DNA of 64,000 nt from Fibrobacterales bacterium Fibro_02 (GCA_001603905.1 LVAE01000008.1:1-64000); one strand, 5' to 3'; counted from the first letter of the stretch, positions 1 through 9,289 are shown. The notes: generated by a model from the letters alone, not told the origin. Made by a program: numbers and translations.

Positions 1-411
1 CAGTTTACGCTCAAGGACAACGCGGGCGATACCTTTAGTCGCTACATCGGCGTGACGCAACAGCTCGCCGCAGGTTCTGCAACTTCATCGAGCTCTTCTT
101 CGAGCGGCGAAGATCCGGTTTCTAGCAGTTCCTCCGAAACAACGACGCTTGTCAAGCCGACCATCGCAACAAAGTTCCATTCGACGGTTTCGAATAATAT
201 TGTGTTCATGACAGGCCTTCCGCAGAATGCGAAAATCACCGTGACCGATTTTAGTGGCAATAGCATCATGACGCAAAAATCCGTGGTGACTGCCAACGGC
301 TCCGCTTCGGTGAATCTGCAACCTTTCGGCTGTGGAATCTACCTAGTGAACGTCCGCGGAATCGACGACGGAATCAAACTCAACAAGACAATCAAGGTCA
401 TGCGCAAGTAA
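1..411 (+). CDS. C-terminal part of a secreted protein with Ser-rich linker and C-terminal sorting-like domain (5' truncated by window edge)
   Basis: Frame 1 open from base 1; poly-Ser linker followed by a tail ending YLVNVRGIDDGIKLNKTIKVMRK, resembling the tails of the other secreted enzymes here. Confidence 0.75.
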   Translation, partial: QFTLKDNAGDTFSRYIGVTQQLAAGSATSSSSSSSGEDPVSSSSSETTTLVKPTIATKFHSTVSNNIVFMTGLPQNAKITVTDFSGNSIMTQKSVVTANGSASVNLQPFGCGIYLVNVRGIDDGIKLNKTIKVMRK

Positions 412-443
412 ACCGCAAAAGAATACATCATGCATCCTCAAAA

Positions 444-474
444 CCTAGGCTCAAACGAGTCTAGGCTTTTTTAG
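444..474 (+). terminator. Rho-independent terminator
   Basis: CCTAGGCTC-AAAC-GAGTCTAGG hairpin (9 bp) followed by CTTTTTT. Confidence 0.8.
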
Positions 475-490
475 CCTCCTTTCGGTCTGT

Positions 491-1030
491 CTACTGCACC
501 TCCGCTTCCAGCACCTTTCTAATCATATCCGCTTTCGGCATTTGCGGCAAGTAATCCTGCACGAACTGCATGTCCAGTTCGTCAACTATCTTTCTATAGT
601 TTAGGATGATTTCTTTATAGTAGTCGAAGGGCAAGTTTGACTTGTTGCGGATCAGTTCGAGCAGCATGCGTTCCCTGTTATACATTGAAACGGTTGCGCC
701 GTTGACTGATTCTTGTACAGCTCCAAGAAACAGGATATCGCTATTCTCGAACTTCAGCACAACACGGTTGTCGGAAATTTTTGCTCCCCGCTCGGTTGCC
801 AGGTAATATTTCTCGGGAATGGTATCGGTCAAACCGTAATGATAAAAAGCGGTATTCATCGTAAAAACCGCCTTAGGATATTTTGCGGAGATTAGCGAAG
901 TTTCGGAAACATCCTTGCTATCGGAATAGAATCCTTTTGCGATGCGGAACAAACGGCCTTCGGCAATGGCCTTTTTTATCAAGTATTTTGAGCCGAACGT
1001 TTCAATGCATTGGGCGAGCGTCTGAAGCAT
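491..1030 (-). CDS. AbiEi-like antitoxin / transcriptional regulator domain protein, no adjacent AbiEii toxin seen
   Basis: MLQTLAQCIETFGSKYLIKKAIAEGRLFRIAKGFYSD... wHTH N-terminus typical of AbiEi-like proteins; internal Met at 1030 preferred over the 1186 ORF start. Confidence 0.6.
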   Translation of the reverse strand: MLQTLAQCIETFGSKYLIKKAIAEGRLFRIAKGFYSDSKDVSETSLISAKYPKAVFTMNTAFYHYGLTDTIPEKYYLATERGAKISDNRVVLKFENSDILFLGAVQESVNGATVSMYNRERMLLELIRNKSNLPFDYYKEIILNYRKIVDELDMQFVQDYLPQMPKADMIRKVLEAEVQ

Positions 1031-1324
1031 ATTTTTTCCTAAATTCTGTAAAATGCGATTTTTTACAGAATTATAGTAAAAATATACGTTATTTCGCCGA
1101 AAATTCAAGGTGGTAAGCCTACTTTCACTCATATAATCTCCTTTGACAGACAAGCAGAAACTGTCAAGTAATGAACATTTGTTCACTATAAATATAGTTC
1201 CTCAAGGGGAGGATGTCAAGAGATTTTCGAAAAATTCGCATTTTTCTCTCGAACGGGGACATGTTATGGTTGACTGTCGCCTTTTGTCATTCCAATAATC
1301 TATATTATAGGTGTAAAATAGAGT

Positions 1325-1556
1325 TTTTGCTCTTGTTCTCCATCTGGAAACTAGACACTTTCATGAATACGGAGAATGAGGCGAACGCTCACGTCTGCGA
1401 CCGGCTTAGGCCTGCCGCATCGTTTTGGTACATGCATATTTGATAAATCTGCCTGTAGGCAAGCGGCCATTATGGGGCGTGAGTTGTTTGCGCTTATTGT
1501 ATTCGGGCAGTCTAGGCCTCCAGATGATAGGTGCATTCAACTCCACGCCTTTTTTG
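1325..1556 (+). ncRNA. Putative structured RNA, copy A, with intrinsic-terminator-like 3' end
   Basis: Stem CTTGTTCTCC (1332-1341)/GGAGAATGAG (1371-1380), conserved GGCGAACGCTCACG, internal hairpins, closing stem GGCGTGAGTTG (1476-1486)/CAACTCCACGCC (1538-1549) followed by TTTTTT; homologous to 27390-27630. Confidence 0.65.
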
Positions 1557-1583
1557 TATTCAGAAAAAGCTTGGAAGTGTCTG

Positions 1584-1705
1584 CAAGAATGAGAGTGAAC
1601 GCTCGTTGAGTATCGCTCTTGTTCTTCATCTGGAAACTAGACACTTTCACGAATACGAGAATAAGACAATGACTCGCCACAGCCCGTGTATTGCATGGGC
1701 GTAGT
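1584..1705 (+). repeat. Partial copies of the structured RNA element (5'-domain fragments)
   Basis: GCTCTTGTTCTTCATCTGGAAACTAGACACTTTCACGAATACGAGAATAAG (from 1615) is nearly identical to 1330-1380; AGAATGAGAGTGAACGCTCG (from 1585) resembles the GAATGAGGCGAACGCTC part of copy A; hairpin GCCCGTG-TATTG-CATGGGC follows. Confidence 0.6.
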
Positions 1706-1748
1706 GTACCCTGGGCGTACTGTATCCGCTCGGGATTGTTTTGCAACG

Positions 1749-1790
1749 TCATTGCGAACCCTGAAAGGGTGAAGCAATCCATTGCAAGAT
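1749..1790. repeat. Short dispersed palindromic repeat (GTCATTGCGA...TGAAGCAATCC type)
   Basis: CGTCATTGCGAACCCTGAAAGGGTGAAGCAATCCATTGCAAG matches the widespread GTCATTGCGAGCG...CGAAGCAATCC repeat type; flanked by TTGCAA on both sides. Confidence 0.6.
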
Positions 1791-1943
1791 TAGTGCGGGT
1801 GTATTGTATTCTTTTGAAAATGTCGCGCTTTTAGGCGAGGAGTGAGTCGGCTCCCCGCCGTTCTTTTTGTCCGCACCCCGGCCAAGCGAATCGGCCAGAA
1901 CCGCTCCCGCGAGAGTGAACTCGTTCACTTTCAAGGAGTTATT

Positions 1944-3077
1944 GTGGCATCAAAAAAGCCATATACATTCGTCGATTTGTTCGCTGGCTGCGGCGGATTG
2001 AGCACTGGTCTAGAACAAGCAGGATTCACTCCGTGCTTTGTCAACGAAATTGTAGAAACTTACTGCAACACCTACAAAAAAAATCATGTTCTTTCCGATG
2101 AACAATATTTTGTTGGCGACATCAACGAACTTAATAAGAATTTAAGTAATTACAAACGCCATATTTCTAATGCAACACTAGTTTGCGGAGGCCCTCCCTG
2201 TCAGGGATTTTCTATGGCAAATCGTCAAAGAGTCATAGACGATCCAAGGAATAACTTATACAAAGCGTATTTAACATTTTTGCGATATGCTCGTCCCCAT
2301 TTCTTCATTATGGAAAATGTCAAGGGAATGGCGAATAAGATTTCTGAGATAAAGGAAAATTTCAAAGAATATCTTGGTGATGAGTATCAATTTGATTACG
2401 CATTATTAAGAGCGCAAGATTATGGAGTTCCCCAAAATCGTGAACGATTAATCTTTATCGGTAATCGTGATGGGGTTGATCCAAAGCAAATATTTGCTGA
2501 AATAGAAAAGCAAAAGCGACCAGCATTTACGCTGAAAGATGCGTTGATTGGCTTGCCTCATTTGGAGGCTCGAAAAGAGAAAGGTCAGCAAGACGTTGAA
2601 AACGAAGAGTCTGGATTCACAGTAAGGAAATTCAAATACCCCAAGAATGATTTTTATCAATTTATCAATGGCAAAAGAAATATTGACAAACTTTACAATC
2701 ACAAGAATCGCTACAACAACGAACGTGATATAGAAATTTATCGACGTCTGCCGCAAGGAGCCAATTCTTTGCACGAATCAATTGCAGACATAATGCCATA
2801 TAAAAAACGTAATGACATTTTCAAGGACAAGTATTTCAAACTTGACGAGACCCAAATATGTAAGACGATTACGTCTCACATGAAGTTTGATTGCAACATG
2901 TATATCCATCCTTGGGAAGCCCGAGGATTAAGCCCTAGAGAAGCGGCACGAATACAAACCTTTCCGGATGATTACATCTTCACTGGTCCACAAAATTCTT
3001 GGTATGCGCAAATTGGTAACGCAGTTCCTGTAAAGTTGGCTTTTGTGATTGGCAACGCCATAAGGAAGTTCCTATGA
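1944..3077 (+). CDS. DNA (cytosine-5-)-methyltransferase, M1 of LlaJI-like R-M system
   Basis: FVDLFAGCGGLSTGLEQAGF, GGPPCQGFSMANRQR, MENVKGM and C-terminal QIGNAVPVKLA motifs; GTG start at 1944 preceded by AAGGAG. Confidence 0.93.
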   Translation: MASKKPYTFVDLFAGCGGLSTGLEQAGFTPCFVNEIVETYCNTYKKNHVLSDEQYFVGDINELNKNLSNYKRHISNATLVCGGPPCQGFSMANRQRVIDDPRNNLYKAYLTFLRYARPHFFIMENVKGMANKISEIKENFKEYLGDEYQFDYALLRAQDYGVPQNRERLIFIGNRDGVDPKQIFAEIEKQKRPAFTLKDALIGLPHLEARKEKGQQDVENEESGFTVRKFKYPKNDFYQFINGKRNIDKLYNHKNRYNNERDIEIYRRLPQGANSLHESIADIMPYKKRNDIFKDKYFKLDETQICKTITSHMKFDCNMYIHPWEARGLSPREAARIQTFPDDYIFTGPQNSWYAQIGNAVPVKLAFVIGNAIRKFL

Positions 3078-4150
3078 AGCATTTAGAATTATTTGCTGGA
3101 ATAGGGGGCTTCAGAAGAGCTATAGACCTTATAGGGAAAGACCTGTGCATTCCTATAGAATGCGTTGGTTATTCTGAAATAGACACAAAGGCTGTTCAAA
3201 CCTACCAAGCATGTTATTCGCCCAAAGATGATGAAAGGGCGATTGGTGACATCGTTGCATTTACGGCAAAGAAAAGTAATATAAGAAGTTTGCCCAATTT
3301 TGACATTTTAACGGGAGGTTTTCCCTGTCAGACTTTTAGTATGATGGGAAAACAGGCAGGTTTTGGTGAAGAACGAGGTCAAATGTTCTTCAGGATAATG
3401 GATATACTGAATGTAAAGAAGCCTAAGTATGCTCTGTTGGAAAATGTGAAAAATCTAGTCAATCATGATGGTGGCAATACATTTAAACGAATCGTTGCAG
3501 AGTTAGAGGGGTTAGGATATTCAGTCTATTACGATGTTTTTGATACAGCAGATTTTCATCTGCCTCAAAAAAGAAATAGAATAGTGATTTTTGCAACTAG
3601 GGCTCAATCAAAGAAAAAGCCACTTAAAGATTTTAGTGCCCAAAATGTCATAAATCTTTTTGAACAAGATTATAAAAAATTGAGTGTTCTACACTATAAA
3701 AATGTTTGCGGAGTTCTCTCAAAAAAAGTTGATGTCAAATACTTTTTATCAGAGAGAATCAAGCCGACCTTGTTGAGCAATGGCTCTGCAGGCTTTAAAT
3801 CCAAGTCTGATATTAATCAGATTGTTGCACGCCCTTTAACAGCGACGATGCATAAAATGCATCGAGCCTGTCAAGATAATTATTATAGCCAAGATTTTAT
3901 TGAGTCTAATGGTAAAATCAATCCTGTAAAAGCTATGTCAAAAGACGAATTGGCAAAATTGCAAATTCGAAAATTGACACCTGAAGAAGCCTTTATGTTA
4001 CAGGGTTTCCCGTCCGATTTTGCCCTTAAGGGGCGTCAAAAAGGTGTTGCTGACGGAGCTCTATACAAACAAGCTGGAAATGCAGTGAGTGTCAATACAA
4101 TATATGCAGTTCTTTATTTCCTTATAAAAAACAATTATATGGAGGTGTAG
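3074..4150 (+). CDS. DNA (cytosine-5-)-methyltransferase, M2 of LlaJI-like R-M system
   Basis: LELFAGIGGFRRAI, GGFPCQTFSMMGKQ, LENVKNL, KQAGNAVSV motifs; 4-nt overlap (ATGA) with upstream gene. Confidence 0.93.
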   Translation: MKHLELFAGIGGFRRAIDLIGKDLCIPIECVGYSEIDTKAVQTYQACYSPKDDERAIGDIVAFTAKKSNIRSLPNFDILTGGFPCQTFSMMGKQAGFGEERGQMFFRIMDILNVKKPKYALLENVKNLVNHDGGNTFKRIVAELEGLGYSVYYDVFDTADFHLPQKRNRIVIFATRAQSKKKPLKDFSAQNVINLFEQDYKKLSVLHYKNVCGVLSKKVDVKYFLSERIKPTLLSNGSAGFKSKSDINQIVARPLTATMHKMHRACQDNYYSQDFIESNGKINPVKAMSKDELAKLQIRKLTPEEAFMLQGFPSDFALKGRQKGVADGALYKQAGNAVSVNTIYAVLYFLIKNNYMEV

Positions 4151-4151
4151 C

Positions 4152-5795
4152 ATGAATTTTTTAGAAGTTTACAATCTGATTCTCGAATCATGCCCTTTCC
4201 TAGGCGGAAACAGCTACGATGGAATTATCGTAAAAAAACTTGCCGCAACAAATACAATTTCTGATACAGGTTCGTCCCATCAGTCGCATATGGCGTTTAC
4301 AGGGAAACAAAAGGATTTCTTTCCTTTTTTGGAAGCGGATGGATATTTTAACGTTGGGTACGACAGCAAAGACGATGATTTAAAAAAATACTTCACACTG
4401 CGAATTCCGTTAAACATTTATGCAGAAAATGTGAATTCTTTATCTCAAGAACACGCTTCAATAGAATTTAATTCACCAAAAAAAATTGTAAGAGCAAGCG
4501 TCTTACGTAGTAGAAGAAAAGGTCAAGAAGACCAAGTTGAATTATCTATAAAGAGTCTTGACGACAAAGATTTCATTGAATTTCGAAAATTATTACGAGT
4601 AAACGATTTTTTTGTCATACTAAAGAAACAGAATGTATTAGAATATGATTTGATCGGAATATCTGGTTCTGACAAAAACGCTGCGGTTTTGGCGACATGT
4701 ACAGATTTCTACAAGTTGACGACACAGACTCCGGTCGACATTGACTTTTTTGGTGATGTAAAAAAGGATGCTAACGAGAGCAATATACTTCCCTTCACTC
4801 CCTCTCAAATAATCTACTACGGGGTTCCGGGTTGCGGAAAGAGCAATAAAATCAGGGAGCAACTGAAGGATGTTCCTGAGAAAAACAAGATTCGTGTCGT
4901 ATTCCACCCGGAATACACCAACGCCGAATTCATCGGTCAGATTTTACCGAAAGTCAACGGTCACGTCACCTACGAATTTACTCCTGGGCCGTTTACGCAA
5001 ATTATCAAGCGGGCGTACCTTAATCCTAATGAACATTTTTACCTAGTTATCGAAGAAATCAACCGCGGTAATGCGGCCGCCATTTTCGGCGACACCTTCC
5101 AGTTGTTGGATAGGCTCAAGGCTGGCGAGACGGACTCTCTCGGCAACGACCCTGCAAATGCGGCGGTAAACACGTTTACAGAAGGCTGGAGCCAGTATTT
5201 TGTCCAGAACGATGATGTCAACGCCTATATTCGAGGAACTGAAAATAGCATTCAGATTGGGAATATTCGCTTTGATTTGAATACGGCTATCCGCTTGCCG
5301 CCTAACCTTTCCATCTTGGCGACGATGAATACTAGCGACCAGAATGTGTTCACGTTGGATAACGCATTCCAGCGCCGTTTCGACATGGAACTGGTTCGCA
5401 ACGAATTTGACCTCACTAAGCCTGCCGTCAATGCTCAGTACAACGCAGAAATTGACGATACCGGTATTAAATGGGGACAATTCTGGGGATGGATCAACGC
5501 CAAAATTACGGCTACCCTCAAAGGGCTTTCCAGCACTGAAGACAAACGGCTCGGAGTCTGGTTCGTGAGCAACGTGGGTGGTATTATTGACGACAAGGTC
5601 TTTGCAGAAAAGGTCCTGAAGTTCCTGTGGGATGACGTTTTCAAATTCAAGCGTCCGCAGATTTTTGCAGATGGTATCGATACCTTGGAAAAGTTGATCA
5701 ACTCCTTTGAAAAACCGTCTGAAGGGAAAGAACGCTTTGACGTTTTTAAGGACAAGGCGAATCTTGTCGCATTTGTGGCATCGCCAACGCTGTAA
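4152..5795 (+). CDS. McrB-like AAA+ NTPase subunit of LlaJI-like restriction system
   Basis: Walker A YYGVPGCGKSNKIRE, VIEEINRGNAAAIFGDTFQLLDR, ATMNTSDQNVFTLDNAFQRRFD; N-terminal ~210 aa with no motif I recognise. Confidence 0.85.
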   Translation: MNFLEVYNLILESCPFLGGNSYDGIIVKKLAATNTISDTGSSHQSHMAFTGKQKDFFPFLEADGYFNVGYDSKDDDLKKYFTLRIPLNIYAENVNSLSQEHASIEFNSPKKIVRASVLRSRRKGQEDQVELSIKSLDDKDFIEFRKLLRVNDFFVILKKQNVLEYDLIGISGSDKNAAVLATCTDFYKLTTQTPVDIDFFGDVKKDANESNILPFTPSQIIYYGVPGCGKSNKIREQLKDVPEKNKIRVVFHPEYTNAEFIGQILPKVNGHVTYEFTPGPFTQIIKRAYLNPNEHFYLVIEEINRGNAAAIFGDTFQLLDRLKAGETDSLGNDPANAAVNTFTEGWSQYFVQNDDVNAYIRGTENSIQIGNIRFDLNTAIRLPPNLSILATMNTSDQNVFTLDNAFQRRFDMELVRNEFDLTKPAVNAQYNAEIDDTGIKWGQFWGWINAKITATLKGLSSTEDKRLGVWFVSNVGGIIDDKVFAEKVLKFLWDDVFKFKRPQIFADGIDTLEKLINSFEKPSEGKERFDVFKDKANLVAFVASPTL

Positions 5796-5801
5796 TCCTA
5801 G

Positions 5802-7151
5802 ATGCAAAAGTTGAACGAAATATGTTTCTGCGAATCCAAGGCGAATTCGGAGACCGAGTTCGTCGGCATTCGTAGTGAAAAATCAAAGGAAGGTGGTGTG
5901 CTAGAAACAAGCATCATCTTTCCCTTGGGATATTTCAAAGATGACTCGGCCTTGCGCGAGCTCCCCGAAGAAGAATTACGGGAATGTGTCGTCAATCTTT
6001 TTACGGTGCTTTCTGACCGTTCGCTGCAGGAACAGATTCATCAGGATTCGTTCATTTCCACATTCGCAGAGGAACATGGCGAATCTGAATTCCCGATGGT
6101 TTCGTACTTGAATGTTATTCGGAACTTTCTTGATTTCGGCTACCTTGACGAAAAGGAAATTCTGTACAAAAAGGGCGCGAACGGGAAAATCAGTTGGGGA
6201 CGGACAATCAAGGCCGTGCAACCTGTCATTACCGAAGATGCCCAGAATCTTGTGTATCTGGATTTTGTCGCCCGTAAAGTCAGTTATAACGAAGATACGC
6301 TCATTACGCAGGTCCACAAGTTCTGCGTTCATGACGCTCTTGTGAAACTCGGATTTTTGTTTGGCATAGATCCGTCCGAAGAGCCTCAGTTGGATTTTGA
6401 TTATGACCTGTTCTGCAACGCAATTCATTCTAAACTTGCGAAAACGTTTAATGACCGCGATTTACGCTTGCTCGCCGACTTGGCGCGAATTGTGGAGTAT
6501 CTTGCCGGGCATAAAACCGAAGACGGAAAGACTGCAAACGAATTCTATTTTGGGGTAAACAAGTTCGCCCCCGTGTGGGAAGCGATGGTGGATAAGATTT
6601 TCGGGAAGTTGCCTGCGGGTGTATCTCGCGACAAGTTTAATCCGCATTGCAATTGGGACTTGGCTTCGGGCCTACCTTTTAAAGAAAATCCCAATTATGC
6701 CATGCGGCCCGATACGATTATGTCGCTTTCGTCGGGCGTATATGTCATTGATGCGAAATACTATAAGTTTGGTGTGTCGCAGAACCCGATGGACTTGCCG
6801 TCTTCAGGCTCAATCTGCAAGCAGATTGCGTATGCGGAATATGTGGAAACGCATTTAAAGGAGATCCCCGCCTTCGCGGGAATGACCTCGGATTCAATTT
6901 ACAATGCGTTTATTATGCCGTTTTGTGCGGAAGATGAAATGGACTCTATCGCTTCGCTCCAGAGTGACAAACCATATAAGATGAATTTTATCGGGTGTTG
7001 CTCGGGCGATTGGAAAAATCCCGATGCTCGCCCATACCACAAGATTGCGGGCATCCTCCTTGACGTGAAATCCGTCATGCAGAACTATAGCGCGAATTCT
7101 GATGCACAAAAGGCTCTAGCCGACTTGATTTTGTGTAAGAAATCGCGCTAA
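5802..7151 (+). CDS. LlaJI-family restriction endonuclease subunit
   Basis: Position after M-M-McrB-like, and nuclease-like motif RPDTIMSL...GVYVIDAKYYKFGV. Confidence 0.8.
   Translation: MQKLNEICFCESKANSETEFVGIRSEKSKEGGVLETSIIFPLGYFKDDSALRELPEEELRECVVNLFTVLSDRSLQEQIHQDSFISTFAEEHGESEFPMVSYLNVIRNFLDFGYLDEKEILYKKGANGKISWGRTIKAVQPVITEDAQNLVYLDFVARKVSYNEDTLITQVHKFCVHDALVKLGFLFGIDPSEEPQLDFDYDLFCNAIHSKLAKTFNDRDLRLLADLARIVEYLAGHKTEDGKTANEFYFGVNKFAPVWEAMVDKIFGKLPAGVSRDKFNPHCNWDLASGLPFKENPNYAMRPDTIMSLSSGVYVIDAKYYKFGVSQNPMDLPSSGSICKQIAYAEYVETHLKEIPAFAGMTSDSIYNAFIMPFCAEDEMDSIASLQSDKPYKMNFIGCCSGDWKNPDARPYHKIAGILLDVKSVMQNYSANSDAQKALADLILCKKSR
6862..6887. repeat. Intragenic palindromic repeat translated as IPAFAGMT
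   Basis: AGATCCCCGCCTTCGCGGGAATGACC inside the restriction endonuclease gene; matches the widespread CCCCGCCTTCGCGGGGATGAC dispersed repeat type. Confidence 0.7.
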
Positions 7152-7160
7152 AGGAGTTGC

Positions 7161-9194
7161 TTATTTCCTGTTGATCCGCACAGTCTTTTGCAATCCTTTG
7201 CCGTGGATGCGTACTAGATATGTTCCGTGGGCAAGTCCCTTTGTTTCTAAGGAGTGACTGCCGCTTGCAAGGGTCCTATTCGCGATAATTGAACCGTTCA
7301 AATCGAACAAGGTGGCTCTCACCGCGTTTCCTGTGCCGTTATTCACGAATAATGTGCCGCCGACAAATCCTACGGATACAAGGTTCGCTGGTTCAATGAA
7401 TTCACCGGCAAACTGTATTTCGCCGCTTTCAGGGTCAGTATTGCTATCGATTTCTTCACCGGTTTCGTTACTGTTGCTTGGCAGGTTTGCTTCTTGAACA
7501 AAGGCAATGTAGTTGACGCAACCGGAACTCTGTCCGTTGCTGCCGAGTGTGAATGTTGCTCCAGAATCTACCTTAATCTTGTAGATTTCAAAAGTCACAT
7601 CGTTGCTTGCTACAGCCTTCATCTCGGTTTTCTCCGCTATCGAAAGCCATCCGGGGACTTTTTCGACGCGGCTATCCAAGCCGATGTAGACTACGATGTC
7701 TTTTGTAGCTGTAAACGTGGCCGCATCTGTGGTGGAGTTCTTGGAGTTGCAGGCGGTAACGACTTGTTCTGCATTGGCAAGAGCGTCGGGAATGACGCTA
7801 AAGGTGACGTCGCGGTCGCCGAAGACCTTGCCGTCGGTCTTTGCGGTCGAAATGCCCCAGCCGCTATAGTTTGCGCGGTCGATGATGGTGAGGTCTTTTA
7901 CCAGGCTGCCTTCAGGGGTCTCGATAACAATAGGCTCTTTGCCAACGGGCGCGTTCCCGACTTCGATGCTCTTGAGGAAGGGACTTGCGTGCTGGACTGT
8001 GACCCAATCCTTGAAATCGCTATCGGTGATGTATTTCATGCTGGTGGCGGAACTTTGGTCGCCCGCATATTTGGTACAAAAATCCTTTACATCAGTCCCC
8101 TTGGTGTTGTAGGCGTCTATCAGGGAATATCCGTAACTACTTTGTTCTGGCTTCCACGTAGAATTTTTCTTGGGACTGAAACTGACCTTAGAAGGTGTGC
8201 CGTCCAATGTTTCTGAAAGATAGGAGTATTCGTCGCGTGCGGGGTCGGTTCCTCCGCCCATGCTGAGTGCCTGATTACTTGTGTAGCCGTTAAAGCGGTT
8301 GGCGGTGGATACCATGTCGGAGCCGTCTCCACCGATAATTCCCGTTGTCGCGGGGCCGTTGCTCGATTTCCCATAAGCAGAATAGTAATTGTTGTAAATA
8401 TGTGCGGATCCATTGCCTAGCTGCGGACAGCGCCTCACATTTTTATCCCACCAGTTATAAAGAAGCGTTGTGCGGTCGCGGGTAATTTCGTCGTTTTGAG
8501 TTCCGTAAGCAACCGTCCAATATCGATTTTTTAAATGACAGTATGATATCGTTACATAATCAGGAGAGCGGTATCGGTCTAGCGAATCCCTGTAATTGGC
8601 ATATGGGGTATTTATCCATATGAATTTTCCAACTTCATCCTGACCATTGCCGCTGCGATCGTAATTCAGCTGCGATTCGAAATGAATATGATCAATCCAA
8701 ATTTGGCGAGAAGACCAAACATTAATCAGGATACGGTTAGGAATATTTTTTGCAACCATTTTTAAATTTCTAAAGACAATATTGTCCGACGGAACTTCTC
8801 CCGCTGTACCCCAAGCATCGTTCGTTCTGAATTGCGAATCATAAATAGTATGATTGCCATACTGTCCCACAATCGTTTTGTAGTCGCGTACACGAGTATT
8901 GCTTTTCTTTTGCATATCAATGTCGGCGGTAATGACGATGGTCTGAGCTCCTTTTGAATTAAGCTGTTTCTCCAAATCATCTGCGGTAGAAACATAGACA
9001 ACTTCTCCCAGCAATCCACCAATTGTTCCTGCCTTTTCTTTGCTGCCCGCAAGCGCGTTTGCGGCAAAGCCTTCGAGCCCGTCCAGGTTCAGCTTGAATT
9101 TCTGATAATTGTCGCCCGTATAAGTATCTACCGTAAACGAGTTGCTCTGAATATCGAAGGTTATTGCAACCTTATTGTCGGCGTTGCTGACCAC
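7161..9194 (-). CDS. Pectate lyase (PL1-like) with C-terminal sorting-like domain; N-terminus appears truncated (no signal peptide)
   Basis: NIVFRNLKMVAKNIPNRILINVWSSRQIWIDHIHFES...WWDKNVRRCPQLGNGSAHIYNNYY PL1 core; tail THGTYLVRIHGKGLQKTVRINRK-type; GTG start with in-frame TAA shortly upstream. Confidence 0.8.
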   Translation of the reverse strand: MVSNADNKVAITFDIQSNSFTVDTYTGDNYQKFKLNLDGLEGFAANALAGSKEKAGTIGGLLGEVVYVSTADDLEKQLNSKGAQTIVITADIDMQKKSNTRVRDYKTIVGQYGNHTIYDSQFRTNDAWGTAGEVPSDNIVFRNLKMVAKNIPNRILINVWSSRQIWIDHIHFESQLNYDRSGNGQDEVGKFIWINTPYANYRDSLDRYRSPDYVTISYCHLKNRYWTVAYGTQNDEITRDRTTLLYNWWDKNVRRCPQLGNGSAHIYNNYYSAYGKSSNGPATTGIIGGDGSDMVSTANRFNGYTSNQALSMGGGTDPARDEYSYLSETLDGTPSKVSFSPKKNSTWKPEQSSYGYSLIDAYNTKGTDVKDFCTKYAGDQSSATSMKYITDSDFKDWVTVQHASPFLKSIEVGNAPVGKEPIVIETPEGSLVKDLTIIDRANYSGWGISTAKTDGKVFGDRDVTFSVIPDALANAEQVVTACNSKNSTTDAATFTATKDIVVYIGLDSRVEKVPGWLSIAEKTEMKAVASNDVTFEIYKIKVDSGATFTLGSNGQSSGCVNYIAFVQEANLPSNSNETGEEIDSNTDPESGEIQFAGEFIEPANLVSVGFVGGTLFVNNGTGNAVRATLFDLNGSIIANRTLASGSHSLETKGLAHGTYLVRIHGKGLQKTVRINRK

Positions 9195-9289
9195 CTTGTA
9201 GTAAAGATCGTATCCTTCAAAATCTTTTCTTTTTTATCTAAACGGTAAAAATTTATATCCGCAGTAGACAAAAAGGAATCCTTTAAAAA

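Noticed and set aside
491-1186. Complete AbiE toxin-antitoxin system
   Set aside because: Only the AbiEi-like antitoxin-type protein is present; no nucleotidyltransferase (AbiEii) ORF next to it on either strand.
1325-1556. Copy A RNA as a retron ncRNA, type III toxin-antitoxin RNA or transposon guide RNA
   Set aside because: No reverse transcriptase, ToxN-like, IscB or TnpB gene is next to either full copy.
1842-1943. Extended N-terminus of the first methyltransferase (ORF start 1842)
   Set aside because: The catalytic domain begins right after GTG 1944, which has AAGGAG at correct spacing; the upstream segment lacks similarity to MTases.
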